Below, piece by piece: positions 1 to 5,751 of a stretch of DNA of 16,444 nucleotides. This DNA is from Pseudoruminococcus sp964385235 (GTDB taxonomy: Bacteria; Bacillota; Clostridia; Oscillospirales; Acutalibacteraceae): assembly GCA_964385235.1 (NCBI GenBank), contig CAYLOD010000036.1:1-16444 (forward strand), written 5' to 3'. The position numbers and the translations under genes were made by a program. Below the pieces are notes generated by a model. That model ran no database searches. It worked only from the letters and a program-made list of their open reading frames with translations, and was not told the DNA's origin. Every line of letters starts with the position of its first letter. The first letter of the stretch is position 1.

Positions 1-267
<267 letters not shown>

Positions 268-330
268 TGTACTTTGGTCGCTTGCTTGTCTGTTCTTTAT
301 TCAGTTTTGAGGGTGCCGTCCCTTTTATAT

Positions 331-362
331 ACAGCTTGTCCTGAAGGGCAGGCTGTTTTTTT
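331..362 (+). terminator. Intrinsic terminator after the 23S gene
   Basis: The arms ACAGCTTGTCC and GGGCAGGCTGT pair over 11 positions, including G-U wobbles, around a TGAA tetraloop and run into seven or more T residues. This is a standard rho-independent terminator and it ends the rRNA operon directly after 23S, with no 5S gene in between. Confidence 0.9.
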
Positions 363-416
363 GCACTCATATAGCTGCTGACTTTACAGACTTTTAAACA
401 CCTTTAAGTATTTATA

Positions 417-922
417 CGGCTCAGCGACGGCAAACTCGCCAAGCTCCGCAACAAAAAACAGGCTTTGTCATGCGGGACTTCTCACTGCTTGACCGAAAAA
501 CCGTAATTATGAGCGTAACGCTTCCCTGTTTTTCAACAATAAATACAGCTTTTCCAAGATGGGGAAGCTCGCGCTCGAGCCGTTAGGTCGCGTGGGAATA
601 TCAGGCGGATAAGAAAGCGAACCGGCTTTCGGTGGGGCAGCGTCAGAGGGCAGCCATAGCCGGAGAGATAATTTTATCTCCGCAGATAATACTCGCGGAC
701 AAACAGGCAGGCGCGCTTGACAGCGAAACGTCAGCCGGGATAACAGAGCTTTTAAAGGAGTTTAACGTAAATAACGACATAACGCTTGTAGTAATAACAT
801 ATGACGACGCTATAGCGGACTGCTGCGAGAGAAAGATAATAATTAAGGACCGGGGACGACTGCATAACGGGCTGAGCGTAATGTCCGGCTTTGACACTGC
901 GGCTTTTAAGAAGATATATTAA
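417..922 (+). pseudogene. Decayed LolD/MacB-type ABC transporter ATPase
   Basis: Translation in shifting frames recovers the second half of an ABC ATPase of the lipoprotein or antimicrobial-peptide exporter type. KLAKLRNKK reads from about 429, LLDRKTVIMSV from about 485, KYSFSKMGKLALE from about 541, and the signature LSVGQRQR in the frame of the final 96 codons (632-922). At least three frameshifts (frames 0, 2, 1, 2 modulo 3) separate these pieces, and no Walker A segment is seen. Key residues are also lost: the signature reads LSVGQ instead of LSGGQ, Walker B reads ILADKQAG where the family has ILADEPTG (catalytic Glu to Lys, codon 701-703), and the H-loop His is Tyr (codon 800-802). The FtsX-like permease that normally follows is absent. 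The last open stretch might look like a gene but cannot encode an active ATPase. Confidence 0.88.
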
Positions 923-926
923 ACGG

Positions 927-967
927 AACCCGGCAGGCGCGTATCACTGCCTGCCGGGTTTTGCTTT
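927..967 (+). terminator. Intrinsic terminator after the ABC pseudogene
   Basis: The arms AACCCGGCAGGC (927-938) and GCCTGCCGGGTT (949-960) are perfectly complementary over 12 bp with a 10-nt loop, followed by a T-rich tail. It is intact although the gene in front of it is ruined. Confidence 0.88.
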
Positions 968-1018
968 TCGGAAATTCTGACGCGGATTCGCGTTTCGGAA
1001 AATATTTTTCATCGTCTA

Positions 1019-1047
1019 TTGAAAAATAAATGACTTTGTGATATTAT
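1019..1047 (+). promoter_or_regulatory. Sigma-A promoter of tRNA-Leu
   Basis: TTGAAA at 1019-1024 and TATTAT at 1042-1047 are separated by 17 nt. The predicted transcription start, near 1054, lies about 20 nt before the mature tRNA. Confidence 0.75.
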
Positions 1048-1074
1048 TTTTAAGTTGAAGCATATTTATATTAT

Positions 1075-1162
1075 GCGGGTATGGCGAAATTGGCAGACGC
1101 AAGGGACTTAAAATCCCTCGGACTAATACTCCGTACCGGTTCAAGTCCGGTTACCCGCACCA
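1075..1162 (+). tRNA. tRNA-Leu (anticodon UAA)
   Basis: The acceptor arms GCGGGTA (1075-1081) and TACCCGC (1152-1158) pair perfectly. The anticodon stem AGGGA/TCCCT encloses a 7-nt loop with TAA at 1109-1111, so the tRNA reads UUA. A long variable arm typical of class II tRNAs follows, and the T arm carries TTCAAGT between CCGG stems. The discriminator is A1159 and CCA is encoded at 1160-1162. It has its own promoter and terminator, so it is a single-gene unit. Confidence 0.97.
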
Positions 1163-1180
1163 GCATAAGCCATCATCGGC

Positions 1181-1218
1181 CGGCACGCTTAAGAGTATAA
1201 AGCGTGCCGACGTTTTTT
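1181..1218 (+). terminator. Intrinsic terminator after tRNA-Leu
   Basis: CGGCACGCTT (1181-1190) pairs perfectly with AAGCGTGCCG (1200-1209), with a 9-nt loop, followed by six T residues at 1213-1218. Confidence 0.88.
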
Positions 1219-1242
1219 GTTATCCCGAATATTTTGAAGAAC

Positions 1243-1432
1243 CCCGCCGGAAAGACGCGAAGTCGGTTTTTTTTGATATGCGTCAAAAAACTTCGATACT
1301 GATAAAGGTCTGTTATGTACCGCGCAGCGGGGCAAATAATCAATAAGCGAAAAAGGTCAATACAGCTTAACGAAGCAAAAACGCAAGAGAAGACAACTCA
1401 AAGTTTTTGCCAAGCTTTTTTCAAAAAGCGGA
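1243..1432 (+). repeat. Dispersed intergenic repeat, copy 1 (partial D, then C-B-A)
   Basis: This is one copy of the modular repeat family found four times in the window. A remnant of block D (CCCCGCC) precedes block C, an imperfect palindrome at 1258-1295 with CGAAG and CTTCG ends. Block B follows (GCTTAACGAAGCAAAAACGC near 1367), then block A, a hairpin with arms GCTTTTT and AAAAAGC at 1414-1429. It fills the space between the tRNA-Leu terminator and the end of the minus-strand gene that stops at 1439. Copies at 5103-5735 and 10889-11170 show the same block order. Confidence 0.85.
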
Positions 1433-1438
1433 AAGCGG

Positions 1439-1828
1439 TTACTTTCGGTAGTATTTGTCGTGGAGAAGCCTGCTTTTTTGAGGGGATTTTTTTTTGTAGC
1501 GGTTGCGGCGGACGGACGCGTCGGGAGAAGGGTCGGCGCCGCCCAGATTAGCAAATATCACAATGAGAGCGGTTATCACAGCAACGGCGACAACAGCCCA
1601 CATGATAAACCCAGCTACCGGCATACTATGCTCCGCCTCCGGTATACGCACGCCGATGCTTTCGGGAATGGAGAGTTCCCCACCGACGGCGGAAGCGCCG
1701 GAACCGCTCGTATCAGCCGCTTCGGAATATGAGGAAACCGCGTAAACCGCGATTGACGGGAAAACTGTGCTAAAAATGAAAAATATTGCCATAATGACCG
1801 CCGATAAAAACGCCGCAACTTTTTTCAA
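1439..1828 (-). CDS. Small secreted or membrane-anchored protein of unknown function
   Basis: The 129-residue product has an N-terminal signal or membrane segment (about residues 3-30). A Ser/Ala/Gly-rich linker (about 31-70) follows, then a second membrane helix (about 71-97) and a basic tail rich in Lys and Arg. A TTG start at 1828 is chosen because an in-frame stop lies just upstream and an AGAGG ribosome binding site sits about 9 nt before it. It lies 143 nt downstream of spoIIP on the same strand and could be co-transcribed. The stop codon falls within a few bases of repeat copy 1, so the basic tail may have been altered when the repeat arrived. I do not recognise the family. Confidence 0.65.
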   Translation of the reverse strand: MKKVAAFLSAVIMAIFFIFSTVFPSIAVYAVSSYSEAADTSGSGASAVGGELSIPESIGVRIPEAEHSMPVAGFIMWAVVAVAVITALIVIFANLGGADPSPDASVRRNRYKKKSPQKSRLLHDKYYRK

Positions 1829-1971
1829 AATCTATCGCCTCTCTGTGTGCAAATGCTTTGTCTGTTGTAAAGGTGACGCCAATGAATACCGACAGTACAA
1901 ACCGCCATGTTCAATAGGCGTTTTCTTAATTTTATCATAAACGCACCGCATAAGGAAGTACGATTTGAAAA

Positions 1972-3123
1972 TTATTTCATTTCGTCTGTGAGAGTTTCCG
2001 CTATCGCGTTTCCGAGCAGAGAGCCGGTCAGCTTGACTTCACTTAAGGAGTTTCCGTCTGTTCCCACCTCTATTAGCAGAGAACCTGTATTCGCGTTCAT
2101 ATTATACACAAAGTCGCCATAGTTGAGCGGACGCGTCATTCCGGGATAGAGAGTTTCCGCCTTCTGCTGCAGCCTGAGAGCGAAACGCAGATTGTACCGC
2201 CAGTCGGGGAAATCGCGTACACCGTCAACATCACAGCCCGCCATTATCATTATCTGCGACGCTATTCGTCCGTCGGGAGTGGTAAATACGGGCTTTTTCA
2301 TAGAGCCGTCGCTGTTGGCGCTGAACGCGTCGCGGTGTATGTCGAGAACTACCTTGACAGAGGGGTATTTCTTGAGATACTTTTGAATGGTTTCCATGCT
2401 CCTGTCGTATGCGCCGCTGTAGCTGGGATTGTCATGCTGCGTCGTATCATGGAGAGTGACTATCCCATGCGCGTTGAGCGACTTCGCTATCTCGTCGCCG
2501 ACCGCGCAGACGTTTTCGCTGTTGTCTGTCGTGCGCGGATAGTAGCTCTCGTAATAATAGCCCGTGTCGTACTTCAGATAGCTTTCACAGGTGTGAGTGT
2601 GTACGATCAGAACCTGCGGCTTGTCGGTTTTTTCGGGAGTAAAGCCAAGCTCGGAACCAAGTTCTTTGCCAATATCTACAGTTTCGGACGCGTTTTGCTT
2701 TATGTAAAAGTTATCGTACTTTTCACCGCTCCCCGTTATGTTTGTTCCGTAGACCTCGTACTTATTTTCTCCCTCATGCTCCTTTTCATACGCCGCGAGA
2801 TCTTCTTTTGTCGGAGCTGATGTATCCGCGCTCGCCAATACTGCCTTTGAGCCGTCGTCGGAACCTGCGGAAAAGCCCTTACCGGAGCTTTGAGACGCGG
2901 TATCCGCCTTTTTTGTGCCGCTTCCGACGGCTTTCTCATTCTCGCTCATGGCTGTTTCACCGGCGGGCAGGGAGAGTTTCGCCGCGAAAACCATGGCGTC
3001 GCTGTAATCGGGCGCACATTCCCCTATTCGATAAAAAACACATATTACGGCAAGAACCGACAGCGCTAAAGCGGAGAATGCCGGAACGAACTTTTTCAGA
3101 CTTTTGCTTTTTGTAATCTTCAC
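1972..3123 (-). CDS. spoIIP: Stage II sporulation protein P (SpoIIP)
   Basis: SpoIIP is a peptidoglycan hydrolase of the SpoIID-SpoIIM-SpoIIP complex, which thins septal wall and drives engulfment in the mother cell. The 383-residue product has an N-terminal membrane anchor (about residues 11-31), a low-complexity Ser/Ala linker (about 60-105) and a C-terminal catalytic domain. That domain carries HTHTCESY (175-182), DIHRDA (261-266) and EVGTDGN (352-358), the family's metal-site and active-site signatures. The GTG start at 3121-3123 is preceded by AGGGG at 6-7 nt. Length and motif order are normal for the family. The usual neighbour gpr is not present. A sigma-E-like promoter lies 30 nt upstream of the start codon, matching known mother-cell control of this gene. 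Confidence 0.95.
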   Translation of the reverse strand: MKITKSKSLKKFVPAFSALALSVLAVICVFYRIGECAPDYSDAMVFAAKLSLPAGETAMSENEKAVGSGTKKADTASQSSGKGFSAGSDDGSKAVLASADTSAPTKEDLAAYEKEHEGENKYEVYGTNITGSGEKYDNFYIKQNASETVDIGKELGSELGFTPEKTDKPQVLIVHTHTCESYLKYDTGYYYESYYPRTTDNSENVCAVGDEIAKSLNAHGIVTLHDTTQHDNPSYSGAYDRSMETIQKYLKKYPSVKVVLDIHRDAFSANSDGSMKKPVFTTPDGRIASQIMIMAGCDVDGVRDFPDWRYNLRFALRLQQKAETLYPGMTRPLNYGDFVYNMNANTGSLLIEVGTDGNSLSEVKLTGSLLGNAIAETLTDEMK

Positions 3124-3159
3124 CTGATCCCCTCGATTTCCTCAAAAACGTTTTTACTA

Positions 3160-3189
3160 TGTATATGAAGTTAAAATACAGGGTATAAC
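3160..3189 (-). promoter_or_regulatory. Possible sigma-E promoter of spoIIP
   Basis: On the minus strand GTTATACC (3189-3182) and CATATACA (3167-3160) are separated by 14 nt, which resembles the sigma-E -35 (ATA core) and -10 (CATA-A) elements and their spacing. The transcript would start about 30 nt before the GTG codon. The match is partial; support comes mainly from the known sigma-E control of spoIIP. Confidence 0.4.
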
Positions 3190-3216
3190 TATGATGCAAA
3201 CCGACGCGGCAAAGGG

Positions 3217-3245
3217 TTGAAAAATTACGCTTCAGCTATTATAAT
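3217..3245 (+). promoter_or_regulatory. Sigma-A promoter of the DUF1858-trmK unit
   Basis: TTGAAA (3217-3222) and a perfect TATAAT (3240-3245) are separated by 17 nt. The predicted start near 3252 gives a leader of about 78 nt before the ATG at 3330. Confidence 0.8.
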
Positions 3246-3264
3246 GGGTATATAAAGCAGGCAG

Positions 3265-3294
3265 GCCGCTCATTGAAGTCAGGCAAGCCACTTG
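3265..3294 (+). other. Leader motif shared with the trmK-nif3 spacer
   Basis: This 30-nt stretch in the untranslated leader (GCCGCTCATTGA, then CAGGCAAGCCACTT) reappears at 4259-4285 as GCCGCGCATTGA, then CAGGGCAAGCCCCTT. They differ by two substitutions, one inserted base and a 3-nt gap. Both sit upstream of a start codon in the same gene cluster (35 and 27 nt before it). No known riboswitch or protein site is recognised. Confidence 0.5.
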
Positions 3295-3329
3295 CAGAAT
3301 ATTTTTTAAAATTTGAAAGGATGATACAA

Positions 3330-3533
3330 ATGGCACAGATCACTAAGGACACAATAATCGGTGATGTTCTCGACCTCGACCAGACCACCGCGCCTTTCTT
3401 TCTTGAGATGGGTATGCACTGCCTCGGGTGTCCCTCGTCAAGAGGAGAAACAATAGAGCAGGCTTGCGCGGTACATGAGATCGACCCGGACGAGCTTGTA
3501 GAAAAGCTCAACGCTCATCTCGCGAATAAATAA
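3330..3533 (+). CDS. DUF1858-type redox disulfide protein
   Basis: This is a 67-residue protein of the DUF1858 family, also known as the hybrid-cluster-protein-associated redox disulfide domain. The signature GMHCLGCPSS (28-37) places Cys31 and Cys34 in a CxxC pair, followed by a third cysteine at 46 and the conserved EID turn. ATG 3330 is chosen over the upstream in-frame starts at 3273 and 3321 because GAAAGGA lies 8 nt before it and the conserved domain begins there. The stop TAA overlaps the ATG of trmK by one base, so the two are probably translationally coupled. The cytoplasmic redox role is inferred from the motif; the partner is unknown, and no hybrid cluster protein gene is in the window. 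Confidence 0.88.
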   Translation: MAQITKDTIIGDVLDLDQTTAPFFLEMGMHCLGCPSSRGETIEQACAVHEIDPDELVEKLNAHLANK

Positions 3534-4219
3534 TGAGAAATGAAAGTGAGCCTTTGACAGACGAAAGACTTTCACTTTGCGCGTCGTTTGTGAGAGAGGG
3601 TACGCGTCTTGCCGATATAGGCACAGATCACGGCTATCTCCCGATAAGCCTCGCGCTCGCGGGAAAAATCGAGAAAGCCGTCGCCGCCGATATACGCGAA
3701 AAGCCTCTGAAAAGCGCTGTGGAAAACATCGATAAATACGGTGTAAAAAATGTAGAAGTCGTTCTGTCGGACGGTCTTGACAGGATTTCACCCGAGGACG
3801 CATACGATATAGTCATCGCGGGAATGGGCGGTGAGCTTATCTCATCTATAATCAAAAACGCGCCGTGGCTTCGCGAGGGCAAAAGACGGCTGATACTTCA
3901 GCCTATGACCCGCGCGGATTCACTGCGCTCTTTTCTTTATGCGGAGGGCTTTAAGATAATAGCCGAAAAGGCTTGCGTCTGCTCAAAAAAGGTGTATTCG
4001 GTGATAGTGAGCGAATATGACGGCAAAATACGCGAATGCCCGGCGGAGCTTAAATACCTCGGACCGCTCATTAACGAAAGCGGAACAGAACGCGATATGT
4101 ACATAGACCGGGTAACGCGAAAGCTGCAAAAGAAGATAAACGGTCTGAAAAAATCAGGCAGATACACGGAGGCTGAGAAGTATGAGAGTGAATTAAACTC
4201 GGTTATGATGTACAAATAA
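3533..4219 (+). CDS. trmK: tRNA (adenine-22 N1)-methyltransferase TrmK
   Basis: TrmK uses S-adenosylmethionine to methylate N1 of A22 in the D-loop region of tRNA. The 228-residue product has a class I methyltransferase fold: motif I LADIGTDHGYLP (26-37), the acidic motif II region AADIREKP (51-58), a catalytic-loop segment IAGMGGEL (95-102) and LQPMTR (122-127). A Lys/Arg-rich helical C-terminus (about 182-225) is likely to form the family's coiled coil. The length matches the Gram-positive family. The start ATG overlaps the stop of the preceding gene, and a Nif3-family gene follows 93 nt downstream, which is the conserved trmK-nif3 order of Firmicutes. Confidence 0.94.
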   Translation: MRNESEPLTDERLSLCASFVREGTRLADIGTDHGYLPISLALAGKIEKAVAADIREKPLKSAVENIDKYGVKNVEVVLSDGLDRISPEDAYDIVIAGMGGELISSIIKNAPWLREGKRRLILQPMTRADSLRSFLYAEGFKIIAEKACVCSKKVYSVIVSEYDGKIRECPAELKYLGPLINESGTERDMYIDRVTRKLQKKINGLKKSGRYTEAEKYESELNSVMMYK

Positions 4220-4221
4220 TT

Positions 4222-4285
4222 TAACTCAGGCAATATGCCCCGCCCCTCTCGGGCGGGAGCCGCGCATTGACAGGGCAAGCCCCTT
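4222..4285 (+). other. trmK-nif3 spacer with hairpin and repeated motifs
   Basis: Directly after the trmK stop is AACTCAGGCAATATGCCCC (4223-4241), repeated with one change just after the nif3 stop (5064-5082). It leads into a hairpin with arms CCCGCCC (4239-4245) and GGGCGGG (4251-4257) and no T-tract, so it is not a standard terminator. At 4259-4285 is the second copy of the leader motif seen at 3265-3294. The hairpin may act as an RNA processing or stability element; this is inference. Confidence 0.5.
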
Positions 4286-4312
4286 AATTAAAAAAATCAG
4301 GAGGAAAATATT

Positions 4313-5065
4313 ATGGCAAAAATATTAGACATATATAACTATATTGATACGTTCGCACCGTTTGATACGGCTATGGACGGCGATAACGTGGGTATACTCG
4401 TCGGAGATGAGAACGCCGAGGTGAAACGCGCGCTTGTCGCGCTCGATATAACACCCGAGGTCGTATATGAGGCGAGGGAAAAATCGGCACAGCTTATAGT
4501 AAGCCACCACCCGATAATATTCCACCCGATGAAAAGACTTGTCGCGGGAAGCGTGGCGTACCTGCTCGCCGAGAGCGGAATAGGCGCTGTATGCGCTCAT
4601 ACAAATCTCGACTTCAGCTGTGACGGAACGAATGTCGCTATGTTCAACACGATAGGTCTGAAGTACCGGGAGCCGCTCGAATCGTGCGGGGGACTTGTCG
4701 GAACACTTCCCGCGCCTTTGACGGCGAGAGAACTTGCCGAAAGGATAAAGGATTCGTTTAACTGCGAGGGAATGCGTTACTCGGACTGCGGAGAGATAAT
4801 ATCAAGAGTGGCGGTAGCCGCCGGAGCCGCCGGAGAGGGCGTCTTTGCCGCAAAGACACACGGCGCGCAGGCGTTTGTAACAGGAGAAATACAGCATCAT
4901 CAGATCCTGTTCGCACGAGAAAACGGAATAGCAGTGTTTGACGTGGGACACAGAAAATGCGAGGAACTTGTCGTGCCGGTGCTGTATAGAAGATTAAGCG
5001 CAAAATTCCCCGAAATAGAATTTTATCAATCCGAGAAATATACAGACGGAATACAGTATATATAA
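4313..5065 (+). CDS. Nif3-like dinuclear metal center protein
   Basis: This is a member of the Nif3/YqfO/YbgI family, toroidal hexamers that bind two metal ions per subunit; the cellular substrate is not established. The 250-residue product shows the ligand motifs SHHPIIFHP (64-72, His65 and His66), HTNLD (96-100) and, near the C-terminus, VGHRKCEEL (211-219, His213 and Glu217). It is the short form, without the roughly 120-residue PII-like insertion found in B. subtilis YqfO. The ATG follows an AGGAGGA site at 4299-4305, 7 nt away. Its position next to trmK is conserved in Firmicutes. Confidence 0.92.
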   Translation: MAKILDIYNYIDTFAPFDTAMDGDNVGILVGDENAEVKRALVALDITPEVVYEAREKSAQLIVSHHPIIFHPMKRLVAGSVAYLLAESGIGAVCAHTNLDFSCDGTNVAMFNTIGLKYREPLESCGGLVGTLPAPLTARELAERIKDSFNCEGMRYSDCGEIISRVAVAAGAAGEGVFAAKTHGAQAFVTGEIQHHQILFARENGIAVFDVGHRKCEELVVPVLYRRLSAKFPEIEFYQSEKYTDGIQYI

Positions 5066-5102
5066 CTCAGACAATATGCCCCCTTTTTTCAAACGCTATA
5101 CG

Positions 5103-5171
5103 GCGGGCAGCGCCCGCAAGCAAGACGCGGCGGAGTACCTCCGCAAGCAAGACGCGGCGGAGTACCTCCGC
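5103..5171 (+). repeat. Three tandem D hairpins, 27-bp period
   Basis: Three 15-nt hairpins start at 5103, 5130 and 5157, exactly 27 nt apart, joined by a linker close to AAGCAAGACGCG. The first stem is GCGGGC/GCCCGC with loop AGC. The second and third are GCGGAG/CTCCGC with loop TAC. Each stem is perfectly paired although the sequences differ, and the right-end array has a third version, GCGGGG/CCCCGC. They precede block C of repeat copy 2. Confidence 0.85.
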
Positions 5172-5486
5172 ATGAAAGACGCGAAGTCGTTTTTTGACAT
5201 ACGTCAAAAAACTTCGACACTGATAAGGGTCTGTTATGTGCTGCGCAGAGGGGAAAATAATCAATAAACGAAACAAGGCAAAATAACTTAACGAAGCAAA
5301 GACGCGAGAGAAGACAATTCAAAGTTTTTGCCAAGCTTTTTTCTAAAAAGCGGAGCCAAGCTTTTTTCTGAAAAGCGGAGCCAAGCTTTTTTTCTGAAAA
5401 GCGGGAAAGCAGAAACGCTCTCCGCAGGCGACGCGCAATAAATAAACGGAACAAGGTCAAAATAACTTAACGAAGCAAAAACGCGA
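5172..5486 (+). repeat. Dispersed intergenic repeat, copy 2, left of the gap (C-B-A-A-A-B)
   Basis: Block C is a palindrome with arms TTTTTTGAC (5190-5198) and GTCAAAAAA (5203-5211) inside CGAAG/CTTCG ends. Block B follows to about 5320. Block A is present three times, with GCCAAGC starting at 5330, 5355 and 5380 (25-bp period), each a hairpin of the GCTTTTTT/AAAAGC type. A linker then leads to a second block B (5432-5486) that is cut by the N gap. No gene is seen in this stretch. Confidence 0.85.
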
Positions 5487-5586
5487 NNNNNNNNNNNNNN
5501 NNNNNNNNNNNNNNNNNNNNNNNNNNNNNNNNNNNNNNNNNNNNNNNNNNNNNNNNNNNNNNNNNNNNNNNNNNNNNNNNNNNNNN
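5487..5586. other. Assembly gap of 100 N
   Basis: Exactly 100 N bases, a conventional placeholder for a gap of unknown length. The 55 bases to its left (5432-5486) are identical to the 55 bases to its right (5587-5641), so the gap falls in the repeat. The true sequence may be shorter, absent or longer. Confidence 0.98.
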
Positions 5587-5735
5587 CGCGCAATAAATAA
5601 ACGGAACAAGGTCAAAATAACTTAACGAAGCAAAAACGCGAGAGAAGACAATTCAAAGTTTTTGCCAAGCTTTTTTCTAAAAAGCGGAGCCAAGCTTTTT
5701 CTGAAAAGCGGAACCAAGCTTTTTCTGAAAAGCGG
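5587..5735 (+). repeat. Dispersed intergenic repeat, copy 2, right of the gap (B-A-A-A)
   Basis: Block B is followed by three A hairpins whose CCAAGC cores start at 5665, 5690 and 5714 (periods 25 and 24). The last hairpin ends at about 5735, directly before the AGGAGGG ribosome binding site of rqcH. The B-A-A-A stretch repeats the one left of the gap, a tandem duplication with the gap inside its second unit. No separate promoter for rqcH is seen here. Confidence 0.83.
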
Positions 5736-5751
5736 GAGAGGAGGGGGTTGA

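Noticed and set aside
1411..1432. Block A hairpin as an intrinsic terminator
   Set aside because: The stem is short and A/T-rich and is not followed by a T-run on either strand after the GC end, so standard termination is unlikely.
2335..2820. Plus-strand open frame of 161 codons with hydrophobic stretches
   Set aside because: It is antisense to spoIIP, whose motifs are clear; the hydrophobicity is a by-product of the complementary codons.
5089..5460. Minus-strand open frame of 123 codons across repeat copy 2
   Set aside because: It follows the repeat blocks exactly, with a 9-residue duplication that mirrors the 27-bp D unit. Both 27 and 174 are multiples of three, so frames stay open without selection. 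No ribosome binding site or gene-like composition is seen.
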